DNA of 64,000 nt from contig NZ_CP133152.1 in the NCBI RefSeq assembly GCF_036488675.1, positions 248,001 through 312,000 on the forward strand, written 5' to 3'. The DNA comes from Sinorhizobium chiapasense (GTDB lineage: Bacteria; Pseudomonadota; Alphaproteobacteria; Rhizobiales; Rhizobiaceae). The translations under genes were made by a program, and so were the position numbers. The notes beneath the pieces are model-generated. The model did not search any database and had not been told where the DNA came from. It saw only the letters and a program-made list of their open reading frames with translations. Shown in pieces: positions 20,001-26,537 of the stretch (position 1 is its first letter; each line of letters starts with the position of its first letter).

Positions 20001-21455
20001 TTATCCCGCCAAGCGTATGTCGGGGGTCAGCACCTTGCCGTAGAGCTCCGCATATTGGGCGGCGCTGCGGTGCCAGGAGCAATCCGTCCTCATCCCCTGT
20101 CTGCGCAGGCTTTCCCAGACGCGTCGGCGCCTGAAAAGCCTGAAGGCTCGGCGTATGGCGAGCCTCAGTTCGTTCGCGTCGACGGGAGAAAATTGTATGC
20201 CGGTCGCCACTTGCGCATGTAGCGCGGCGTCGTTGGCGTCGATGATCGTCTCCGACAATCCGCCGGTGCGGGCGACGATGGGCACGCAGCCATAGCGCAG
20301 GGCGTAGAGCTGTGTCAGACCGCACGGTTCGAAGCGCGAGGGAACGAGCATCGCGTCCGCCCCGGCGTGAATCTGATGGGCGAGTGGCTCATCGTAGCCG
20401 ATCTCGACGCTGACGCTGTGCGGGAAGCGCCGCGCGGCCTCGGTGAAGGCATCCTCGATCGCGGCCTCGCCCTGTCCGAGCACGATCAGCTTGCCACCCC
20501 CCTTGACGATCTCGTCGACCACACCTGCCAGGAGATCCATGCCTTTCTGCCAGGTCAGCCTGTTGACCGCCGCGAAAACCGGTCCGGATGTGTTCGACAG
20601 GCCGAAACGATCGAGCAGCTTCTGCCTGTTCGGCATGCGGCGCAACGGCGCGCGGGTCGAGAAGTGATGTTCGATATTCGGGTCCGAGGAAGGATTCCAT
20701 ACCTCAGTGTCGATGCCATTGACGATGCCGGTAACGTCATCATGGCGCGCATTCATCACGCCCTCGAGGCCCATGCCGAAGGTCGGCGACATGATCTCGC
20801 GCGCGTAGGTGGGACTGACCACGGTGATAGCGTCGGCCGCCTGCAGTCCACCCTTCAGATAGCCAAGGTCGCCGTAATATTCGAGGCCCTCGATCGAATA
20901 GGCTCCGTCCGGCAGTCCCAGTTCGGTGAAGCGAACGGCGGGAAACTGGCCCTGGAAGGCGAGGTTGTGGACGGTCAAGACACGGGGAATCCCGGCATTG
21001 GGCGAGAACTTGAGGTAGACCAGACTGAGTGCCGGATGCCAGTCGTGGGCATGGATGATATCTGGCCGCCAGTCCCCCACGCCGTGCTCGGCGACTTGCG
21101 CGGCGACGAAAGAAAAGGCCGCGAAACGCTTCCAGTTGTCCGGGTAGTCTTTGCCGTGATTGTCGGTGTAGGGACCGCCCTCTCGCTCAAAGAAGCCGGG
21201 CGCGTCGAGCACCAGGAGATCCAGACCGTCGGTCTGTCCTGCGACAAGAGTGGCGGGTTCGCCGAACAGGCGATCATATTGTTTGATCGGAGACGCCCCC
21301 GTGAGCGCCCGCATGACGCTCGGGTATCCGGGAACCAGAGAGCGCGTATGGATGCCGTGGGCCGCCAGCGCCTTTGGCAGCGAGCCGGCGACATCGGCGA
21401 GGCCGCCGGTCTTTACCAGTGGGAAAATCTCAGCCGTGACGGACAGAATGTTCAT
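20001..21455 (-). CDS. glgA: Glycogen synthase (ADP-glucose)
   Basis: A 484-residue GT5 glycosyltransferase that extends alpha-1,4-glucan from ADP-glucose. It opens with the acceptor/ADP-glucose motif KTGGLADV (residue 15), has HAHDWHPAL (about 131), and later the nucleotide-binding PSRFEPCGLTQLYALRYG region (about 373). Start taken at the ATG where family similarity begins; an ATG seven codons upstream is possible. It is separate from any glgBC genes and is preceded by an EcfG-type promoter, so it is likely a stress-induced second copy working with treZ and glgX further on. Confidence 0.93.
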   Translation of the reverse strand: MNILSVTAEIFPLVKTGGLADVAGSLPKALAAHGIHTRSLVPGYPSVMRALTGASPIKQYDRLFGEPATLVAGQTDGLDLLVLDAPGFFEREGGPYTDNHGKDYPDNWKRFAAFSFVAAQVAEHGVGDWRPDIIHAHDWHPALSLVYLKFSPNAGIPRVLTVHNLAFQGQFPAVRFTELGLPDGAYSIEGLEYYGDLGYLKGGLQAADAITVVSPTYAREIMSPTFGMGLEGVMNARHDDVTGIVNGIDTEVWNPSSDPNIEHHFSTRAPLRRMPNRQKLLDRFGLSNTSGPVFAAVNRLTWQKGMDLLAGVVDEIVKGGGKLIVLGQGEAAIEDAFTEAARRFPHSVSVEIGYDEPLAHQIHAGADAMLVPSRFEPCGLTQLYALRYGCVPIVARTGGLSETIIDANDAALHAQVATGIQFSPVDANELRLAIRRAFRLFRRRRVWESLRRQGMRTDCSWHRSAAQYAELYGKVLTPDIRLAG

Positions 21456-21520
21456 CGCGTTTTTTCCGGGGATCATGTCATTGCCGGGGGGTGAAGCGCA
21501 GCCGCAGTCTGCCCTCCTTC

Positions 21521-21545
21521 AACACAATCAAGCCATCAAAGTTCC
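21521..21545 (-). promoter_or_regulatory. EcfG-type promoter for glgA
   Basis: GGAAC (21545-21541), 17-nt spacer, GTT (21523-21521), 65 nt before the glgA start. Confidence 0.65.
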
Positions 21546-21750
21546 GCCACGTGTTGAGAATTTCGCAATGCAGATGCACAGGCCAAAACAAGGCAAGCCG
21601 ATGGGCGGAGTACGGGGGCCCCGCGCATCGTCGGGAGGCGTCGGCAGGGGGTGTCCTTGGCCGTTGCCGACGTAATCGGGCGGCGGCAAGGCGAAGGCGG
21701 GTGCCGTCTCAGGTACGGCGGCGGGTGGAGCGAAATTTATTCGCGGCCGT

Positions 21751-21776
21751 GGAACATTCCTTCGCGAATAATGTTT
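21751..21776 (+). promoter_or_regulatory. EcfG-type promoter for candidate small RNA 1
   Basis: GGAAC (21751-21755), 17-nt spacer, GTTT (21773-21776). No credible coding start follows; a strong intrinsic terminator lies about 105 nt downstream of the predicted transcription start. Confidence 0.6.
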
Positions 21777-21782
21777 GATGTG

Positions 21783-21887
21783 TGGATCGCACGGAGCGCG
21801 TTCTTTGACCCAGACTTGAAGGCTCCTCGGCGGTCTCTCCTATGCTGGTTCGTCTTATGAGCCTCGTGTCGACGAGGCTCCTTTTTT
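21783..21887 (+). ncRNA. Candidate stress-induced small RNA 1
   Basis: Predicted from an EcfG promoter at 21751 and an intrinsic terminator ending at 21887, giving a transcript of about 105 nt. The only open frames across it are shadow-like and lack ribosome sites. A pyrimidine-rich CTCTCCT at 21835-21841 could pair with Shine-Dalgarno sequences, as in many rhizobial trans-acting RNAs. The 5' end is estimated; a leader-type function for the downstream gene is an alternative but the terminator argues against it. Confidence 0.45.
21859..21887 (+). terminator. Strong intrinsic terminator
   Basis: GAGCCTCGT, loop GTCG, ACGAGGCTC: a perfect 9-bp stem followed by CTTTTTT. Confidence 0.8.
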
Positions 21888-21951
21888 CGACAGTGTCCGA
21901 GGTGGAGTGGCGCCATAGCCTTTCGGTGCGAAGCAAGAAAGGAACACGTGG

Positions 21952-22413
21952 ATGACCTTCAGCTTGATCAGCCCCTCATTCGCCGACGGGCAACCCATCC
22001 CGCAAAAATATACTCGACTGGGCGATAACCTCTTCCCGCCGCTGAAGTGGACAGGCACGCCCGAGGGAACGCAGAGCTTCGCCCTCATCGTCGAGGACCC
22101 GGACGCGCCGCGAGGCATGTTTCGTCACTGCGCGATCATCAACATTCCCGGCAGTTGGACGGATTTGCCGCAAGCCGTCGATACGGGACCGGAACACAGT
22201 ATCAAGTTCATCAGGAACGATTTCGGCAACGCCCGCTACGACGGGCCGCAGCCGCCGGCCGGCACCGGCGTCCATCACTATTGGTTCCGCCTTGCCGCGC
22301 TTGATACCGCCAATCTTTCGATTCCGGAAGACGTCGGGGCAGAGGAAGCCTGGAAGAGGGTGCGCAAGCACCTGATCGAGGAAGCCGCAATCGTCGGCAC
22401 CTTCGGGCGGTAG
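21952..22413 (+). CDS. YbhB/YbcL-family PEBP (Raf kinase inhibitor-like) protein
   Basis: A 153-residue phosphatidylethanolamine-binding-protein fold member. It shows the family's LIVEDPDAPRGMFRHC segment (about 46-61, with the ligand-pocket aspartate-proline), YDGPQPPAGTGVHHYWF (about 97-113) and a C-terminal AIVGTFGR end. Bacterial members have no well-established function; E. coli YbhB/YbcL are relatives. AAAGGAAC ribosome site precedes the ATG. It begins 64 bp after an intrinsic terminator and has no EcfG box of its own. Confidence 0.88.
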   Translation: MTFSLISPSFADGQPIPQKYTRLGDNLFPPLKWTGTPEGTQSFALIVEDPDAPRGMFRHCAIINIPGSWTDLPQAVDTGPEHSIKFIRNDFGNARYDGPQPPAGTGVHHYWFRLAALDTANLSIPEDVGAEEAWKRVRKHLIEEAAIVGTFGR

Positions 22414-22459
22414 CTCGTTCCCAGGAAGCCCAGCGTCCGCAACGGTCCGGCAGCTGTAC

Positions 22460-22484
22460 GGAACAATCGCCGGCGCGATGGATT
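22460..22484 (+). promoter_or_regulatory. Weak EcfG-type promoter for 87-aa gene
   Basis: GGAAC (22460-22464), 18-nt spacer, TT; the -10 reads GATT rather than CGTT. It is 35 nt before the start codon. Confidence 0.4.
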
Positions 22485-22519
22485 AGAGGTGCAAACAAGC
22501 CACAGCGGGAGAGCTTCCA

Positions 22520-22783
22520 ATGAGCGCCTCAAGCACCACGATCGACCACGACACCATCCGCAACTGGGCCGAGGCCCGTGACGGCCAGCCGGCACGCGTC
22601 AAAGGCGCAACAGACGGCGGTGTGCTGCGCATCGACTTCGGCACGCCGGAGGACACGCTGGAGAAAATCTCGTGGGAGGAGTTCTTCGAGATTTTCGAAA
22701 AGAACAACCTGGCCTTTCTCCACCAGGATCTGACAGAAGACGGCCAGACCAGTCGCTTCTGCAAGTTCATCCATCGCCATTGA
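22520..22783 (+). CDS. Conserved small acidic protein
   Basis: 87 residues, starting DHDTIRNWAEARDGQPA and ending with a WEEFFEIFEKNNLAFLHQD core. Similar 80-90-residue rhizobial proteins are often mislabelled as 1,4-alpha-glucan branching enzyme in databases (recollection), although they are far too short for that. No catalytic motif is visible. GGGAGAG ribosome site. A weak EcfG box upstream suggests stress induction. Confidence 0.75.
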   Translation: MSASSTTIDHDTIRNWAEARDGQPARVKGATDGGVLRIDFGTPEDTLEKISWEEFFEIFEKNNLAFLHQDLTEDGQTSRFCKFIHRH

Positions 22784-22837
22784 AGCCGCAGCGTCAGCCG
22801 CTCCCGACTGATGCCGGGCCTGCTCACGCACCACCAT

Positions 22838-22862
22838 GGAACCGTCGCGCCGTCAGGCAGTT
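22838..22862 (+). promoter_or_regulatory. EcfG-type promoter for 60-aa gene
   Basis: GGAAC (22838-22842), 17-nt spacer, GTT (22860-22862); the ATG is 29 nt downstream. Confidence 0.6.
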
Positions 22863-22891
22863 TCTCCCTGATCGCAAGGAAGGAATTGCCG

Positions 22892-23074
22892 ATGCCTATC
22901 AGCAAGGCGACCGATGCTGACAAGTTCAGGACCGAGCGGCGTCAAAAGCAAGTGACAGACCAAGAGGACAAGCACGAAGAAACGCGCAGGAAGCAATGCG
23001 CGCGCACCGACGAGGAAAACCTGCGAGATCGCGACTCGCTCTTTTGGCGCGGGGTTTGGATGACTGTGTTCTAG
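22892..23074 (+). CDS. Small charged hypothetical protein (60 aa)
   Basis: A 60-residue, highly charged peptide (many K, R, E, D; low hydrophobicity until a short tryptophan/valine tail). No family recognised. It is supported by a good AAGGAAGGA ribosome site six bases before the ATG and an EcfG-type promoter 29 nt upstream, which makes a chance ORF less likely. Likely intrinsically disordered. A degenerate mosaic-repeat fragment overlaps its stop. Confidence 0.5.
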   Translation: MPISKATDADKFRTERRQKQVTDQEDKHEETRRKQCARTDEENLRDRDSLFWRGVWMTVF

Positions 23075-23108
23075 GGCACGGTGCTTTCAAATGAACGCAC
23101 TCTAGCAC
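23071..23108. repeat. Degenerate fragment of family-B mosaic repeat
   Basis: CTAGGGCACGGTGC...GAACGCACTCTAGCAC resembles the first palindrome of the family-B repeats at 35120 and 55475, with mismatches. It could act as the 3' hairpin of the preceding small gene. Confidence 0.4.
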
Positions 23109-23172
23109 GCGCAACAAGCCCCCCGGATCGCGTCCGCGATCCGTGCATCGGGGCCGCATGCAGCCGTTTGCG

Positions 23173-23505
23173 CTACCCGACGGCGAGCAATCGCTCGATT
23201 TCCTGCAGGCGCGTTTTCAGACGCTGGATTTCGTCCCGTTTCTCCGCAACCACGTCCTTCGCCGTCTCCAGCCTGTCGGCGCCCGGAACGGTTCCGACTG
23301 CCGTATGGGCCTCTGTCGCGATCGCATCGATCTCCGTTTCGAGCTCGGCAATGCGCCCGCGCAACTCATCGAGCTGGCGCCGGACGCTTGGACCGGGATT
23401 GTTACGAGAACCCGCGCCCAAGGCATCGATCGGTTCGTCGACGCCGGGATGGTCGAGCGGGCGGGCATGGATCGCGCGCGATCCTGGATTTCCTCGTTTG
23501 GTCAT
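23173..23505 (-). CDS. Coiled-coil hypothetical protein
   Basis: 110 residues with a disordered N-terminus and a C-terminal heptad-rich helix (about 45-108) containing RRQLDELRGRIAELETEID and IQRLKTRLQEIERL, a clear coiled coil. Function unknown. The ATG at 23505 has GGGAGATC upstream, and an EcfG box sits 25 nt before it; longer starts would run through that promoter. Divergent from the 71-residue gene at 23650. Confidence 0.65.
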   Translation of the reverse strand: MTKRGNPGSRAIHARPLDHPGVDEPIDALGAGSRNNPGPSVRRQLDELRGRIAELETEIDAIATEAHTAVGTVPGADRLETAKDVVAEKRDEIQRLKTRLQEIERLLAVG

Positions 23506-23530
23506 TGGCTTGATCTCCCGTAGGGCACAA

Positions 23531-23555
23531 AACTCCTGATCGCGGCGTATGTTCC
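23531..23555 (-). promoter_or_regulatory. EcfG-type promoter for coiled-coil gene
   Basis: GGAAC (23555-23551), 17-nt spacer, GTT (23533-23531), 25 nt before the start. It is back-to-back with the promoter at 23596. Confidence 0.62.
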
Positions 23556-23595
23556 GCAGGGACTTTCGAGACCGCGGACTTTTCTCCGAGTGGCT

Positions 23596-23620
23596 GGAAC
23601 TTCTGCCCGCAACGACCGTT
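23596..23620 (+). promoter_or_regulatory. EcfG-type promoter for 71-aa gene
   Basis: Full-consensus GGAAC (23596-23600), 16-nt spacer, CGTT (23617-23620), 29 nt before the ATG. Confidence 0.72.
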
Positions 23621-23649
23621 TTTGCTGAAGCCGAACGAGGGAGGGTTCG

Positions 23650-23865
23650 ATGCAATCGGAAGAAAACCTGCAGCTTCATTTCGATCTCTTGAGCCACCGG
23701 GCGTTGCTTTCGTGCGGCGGCCGGGACTATTTGCTGCCGGACTGCTATCCGACCAAGGAAATGGCCCAAATCGCCGCGCAGAAATTCGCATGGGAAACGC
23801 TCGGCTTGAAAGACCGTGCCCGCGAATGCGCCCAGGCTTCGGATCTGCCGGTCTGGCTGCGCTGA
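23650..23865 (+). CDS. Small hypothetical protein (71 aa)
   Basis: 71 residues, beginning LQLHFDLLSHRALLSCGGRD and containing an amphipathic MAQIAAQKFAWETLGL helix. No family recognised; soluble, with three cysteines. GAGGGAGG ribosome site and a consensus EcfG promoter support expression under stress. A decayed DUF296 gene follows. Confidence 0.65.
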   Translation: MQSEENLQLHFDLLSHRALLSCGGRDYLLPDCYPTKEMAQIAAQKFAWETLGLKDRARECAQASDLPVWLR

Positions 23866-23887
23866 ACGCTCAGATGTGGATCAGCCG

Positions 23888-24142
23888 ATGAGGTGGAGAC
23901 TTCTTTCAACAGAGGCATCTGAGGAGATATTCCTCCTCGTCCTCGACCCCGGGGAGGAAGCCTTCACCGCCATTTCGGAGTTCGCCGCAGCACAGAAGAT
24001 CACCGCGGCTTCGCGACGACGCGCGGCGGGCATTTTCTTGAAGGGATCGTCAAACCGGCCCTCGAAGTGACCCTGTCCGAAACGCCCGCGCATCCGGCGG
24101 AAGCACCATCCCGATCTCGGAATTGGCCTGATCGACATCTGA
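23888..24142 (+). pseudogene. Decayed PPC/DUF296-domain gene with internal deletion
   Basis: The first frame gives the N-terminal part of a PPC/DUF296 protein (IFLLVLDPGEEAF, then EFAAAQKITAAS, to about 24009). The next frame resumes at the C-terminal part (GGHFLEGIVKPALEVTLSET, about 24030-24090), and after another shift the frame returns as RRKHHPDLGIGLIDI up to a TGA at 24140-24142. The central 60-70 residues of the domain are missing. Hence one internal deletion plus one small frameshift; as written only a 60-residue truncated product would be made. Confidence 0.65.
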
Positions 24143-24148
24143 TCCCAT

Positions 24149-24655
24149 TCAACGTGTCGCACGCTGCCAGAGTGTCACCACCGGACCATCGTTGCCGAAG
24201 ACCGGATCGAGTTGGGGCAGCGGCACCGAGGCGATCGCCTGGCGATCGGCATTGCTCGCCGGCCCGCGCTGGATATCGGCGTGTTGTCCGGGAGGATAGC
24301 CGCCGATGACCAGGAAGTCGGCACTTGCGGCCATCCGACAGTGACCAGTGCCGGCGGGGAGCACGAGGACATCTCCCGCCATGACCTCCAGCTCCTTGCC
24401 CGCCGGTCCGCCGATCAGCAGGCGTGCCTTGCCCCTCGCAACGGCAAGGACCTCGTGGGCGCGGGTATGATAGTGCTGGAAGTCGAAAACGCCGTCTCGC
24501 CACACGCCCCGCCAGCCATTGGCGTGGAGCCTGTCTTCGATGCGCGTCGCACCGTCGCCGCTGACGTCAACTGCGGCGTGATAGATGAGGGCGGGCAGGT
24601 GCGGATTGTTCGGTATGCCCTCGCTTTCGGCAAACATCAGGTCATCGACGTGCAT
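24149..24655 (-). CDS. Cupin-domain protein (YjlB-like)
   Basis: A 168-residue single cupin. The conserved barrel motifs appear as HYHTRAHEVLAVARGKARL (about 61-79) and, downstream, GDVLVLPAGTGHCRM (about 93-107), giving the usual histidine/glutamate metal-site candidates. The N-terminal NNPHLPALIYH segment and the C-terminal QLDPVFGNDGPVVTLW resemble B. subtilis YjlB, of unknown function. No EcfG box was found upstream, unlike most neighbours. Confidence 0.75.
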   Translation of the reverse strand: MHVDDLMFAESEGIPNNPHLPALIYHAAVDVSGDGATRIEDRLHANGWRGVWRDGVFDFQHYHTRAHEVLAVARGKARLLIGGPAGKELEVMAGDVLVLPAGTGHCRMAASADFLVIGGYPPGQHADIQRGPASNADRQAIASVPLPQLDPVFGNDGPVVTLWQRATR

Positions 24656-24667
24656 CGGCTCTCTCCC

Positions 24668-24692
24668 GGAACGATTTCCGCCCGCTCCCGTT
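24668..24692 (+). promoter_or_regulatory. EcfG-type promoter for DUF3175-GST operon
   Basis: Full-consensus GGAAC (24668-24672), 16-nt spacer, CGTT (24689-24692), 28 nt before the DUF3175 start. Confidence 0.75.
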
Positions 24693-24720
24693 GGAGATAG
24701 GTCACCAAGGAGAAACGGCT

Positions 24721-25014
24721 ATGAGCAAAGGGAGCAAGAAGACGAAATGGTCGCAGGATGTGACCGAGAACAGCGACGCGCTCGATCTCGAGGAGGGCAT
24801 CTTCAAGTCTGAGGACCCGGCGAAGATTGCGCATTCGCTGAAGCGGTCGGCCGAGGCGAGCGATCGGCGAAAGTCGAGCCCGTTTCGCTCTGCCATGTCG
24901 ATGCTAACGTTCTATATTAACAGGGCGGGTGCGGGCTTGAGCCGGAAGCAGAGGCACGTCCTCGAAGAGGCGAAGGTCGAGTTGCGGAAAGATTTCGGGC
25001 GCCAGCCCAAGTGA
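24721..25014 (+). CDS. DUF3175-domain protein
   Basis: 97 residues, basic, matching DUF3175 with KKTKWSQDVTENSDALDLE at the start, a central IFKSEDPAKIAHSLKRSA and the SMLTFYINRAGAGLS segment. Function unknown. CAAGGAGAA ribosome site. A consensus EcfG promoter lies 28 nt upstream and a GST gene follows after 11 bp, so the two are probably one stress operon. Confidence 0.82.
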   Translation: MSKGSKKTKWSQDVTENSDALDLEEGIFKSEDPAKIAHSLKRSAEASDRRKSSPFRSAMSMLTFYINRAGAGLSRKQRHVLEEAKVELRKDFGRQPK

Positions 25015-25025
25015 AGGATCGTTCA

Positions 25026-25760
25026 ATGCCGTACAAGCTTTACTACTGGGACGGGATTCCCGGGCGCGGCGAATTCGTTCGCCTCGCGCTCGAGGAGGCC
25101 GGAGCGGATTATGTGGACGTCGCCCGTGAGCCCGACGGGCAAGAGCGGGGTACAGCGGCGATGCTGAAGCTGCTGAGAGACGGCGAGGGAGCAACGATTC
25201 CCTTTGCGCCGCCGTTTCTGAAAGACGGCGACCTTGTCATTTCCCACGTCGCCAATATCCTGTTCTATCTCGGCCCGAAGCTCGGCCTGGCGCCCGAGGA
25301 GGAAGGCCTCCGCTTCGTTGCCAACGGCCTGCAACTGACGATCACCGATTTCGTCGCCGAGATCCACGACACGCACCACCCGATCGGCGTATCGCTCTAC
25401 TATGAGGACCAGAAGCCGGAAGCGTTGCGGAGGTCGTCCGATTTCCTCTCGGAGCGCCTGCCGAAGTTCCTCGGCCATTTCGAGCGCGTCCTTCGCCAGA
25501 ATCCGAAGGGAGCGGGACAGATCGTCGGCGACCGGTTGAGCTATGTCGATCTCTCGCTCTTCCAGCTCGTCGAAGGGCTTCGCTACGCCTTTCCAAACGC
25601 GATGCGGAGCTACGAAGCGAATATCCCCGGTTTGATCGCGCTACGCGACGCGGTCGCCAAGCGGCCGAATATTCGCAGCTATCTTGCATCCGATCGACGG
25701 CTCTCCTTCAACGAGGCCGGCATTTTTCGGCACTACCCGGAGCTTGATCGGTCTTCATAG
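25026..25760 (+). CDS. Glutathione S-transferase family protein
   Basis: A 244-residue protein with an N-terminal thioredoxin-like GST domain (YYWDGIPGRGEFVRLAL at 5-21; cis-proline segment in FAPPFLKDGDLVISHVAN) and an all-helical C-terminal domain (about 90-225; DRLSYVDLSLFQLVEGL). Likely conjugates or reduces stress-derived electrophiles; substrate unknown. Co-directional with and 11 bp from the DUF3175 gene, under the shared EcfG promoter. The ATG at 25026 is favoured over 25011. Confidence 0.85.
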   Translation: MPYKLYYWDGIPGRGEFVRLALEEAGADYVDVAREPDGQERGTAAMLKLLRDGEGATIPFAPPFLKDGDLVISHVANILFYLGPKLGLAPEEEGLRFVANGLQLTITDFVAEIHDTHHPIGVSLYYEDQKPEALRRSSDFLSERLPKFLGHFERVLRQNPKGAGQIVGDRLSYVDLSLFQLVEGLRYAFPNAMRSYEANIPGLIALRDAVAKRPNIRSYLASDRRLSFNEAGIFRHYPELDRSS

Positions 25761-26426
25761 ACGGCGCTTCCTCCGTGCACCCTGATCAGCTTCATAGGCG
25801 GCGACCTTCGCCAGATCCTCGACGAAGCGCGCTCGCTGGGTAGCCGCGTCTCCTCCATCCCGGATTCTGAGGAGATAGGACGGATGGATCGTAACAAGGA
25901 CGGGATAGCCTGCCGGAGTGTCGATCAAATGGCCGCGGTTCTTCGTAACCCCAACGCTCCGACCGAGTAGCGCCATCACCGCGGTAGCGCCGAGCGCAAC
26001 GACGAGGTCCGGTCGAAGCTGTTCGAGCTCGGCTCCCAACCACCAGGAGCAACGCTGGATCTCGCCCGCATTGGGCCGTGAATGCAAACGCCGCTTGCCG
26101 CGCTGCTCGAACTTGAAGTGCTTGACCGCATTGGTGAGATAGCAGCTCGAGCGATCGACACCGGCCTCGTGCAGGCATTCGTCGAGGACCCGGCCGGCCG
26201 GGCCGACGAACGGATGTCCCGCCAGATCTTCTCGATCACCGGGCTGTTCGCCGACGAGAACGATGCGGGCGTCGACCGGGCCCTCGCCGAAGACGAGTTG
26301 TGTCGCGTTTTTATAGAGGTCGCAGCGTTCGCAGCCTTCCGCTTGCTTCCGCAAGGCCGCGATAGAGCGCGCTTGTGCATGCTCGCCGGCAAGGGCCGGA
26401 CCGGTTTTTCCTGCTACTTGTGACAT
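25755..26426 (-). CDS. UdgX-type uracil-DNA glycosylase
   Basis: About 223 residues. Motif A GEQPGDREDLAGHPFVGPAG (59-78), the R-loop GKRRLHSRP (110-118) and motif LVTIHPSYLLR near 190 match UdgX, the family-4-like uracil-DNA glycosylase whose R-loop histidine forms a covalent adduct with abasic DNA. Cysteines at about 32, 35, 95 and 127 fit a 4Fe-4S cluster. Starts at 26456 and 26483 are alternatives; longer ones overlap the EcfG promoter. Its 3' end overlaps the end of the convergent GST gene by a few bases. Confidence 0.85.
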   Translation of the reverse strand: MSQVAGKTGPALAGEHAQARSIAALRKQAEGCERCDLYKNATQLVFGEGPVDARIVLVGEQPGDREDLAGHPFVGPAGRVLDECLHEAGVDRSSCYLTNAVKHFKFEQRGKRRLHSRPNAGEIQRCSWWLGAELEQLRPDLVVALGATAVMALLGRSVGVTKNRGHLIDTPAGYPVLVTIHPSYLLRIRDGGDAATQRARFVEDLAKVAAYEADQGARRKRRL

Positions 26427-26489
26427 TTCTTGTCGAGCCTTGCTCCTCGCTTCCATGCACGCCTGTGGCCCTGGATAGGCCATCGTTCT

Positions 26490-26514
26490 AACCCCAACAT
26501 CAAAATCATGTTCC
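26490..26514 (-). promoter_or_regulatory. EcfG-type promoter for udgX-like gene
   Basis: GGAAC (26514-26510), 17-nt spacer, GTT (26492-26490). Places the transcription start near 26482, which favours the shorter start codons. Confidence 0.6.
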
Positions 26515-26537
26515 GTCACCTGGGGGGACAGCCAGCC

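Noticed and set aside
21936-21951. GGAAC just before the PEBP start
   Set aside because: It is part of the AAAGGAAC ribosome-binding region and has no -10 partner, so it is not counted as an EcfG promoter.
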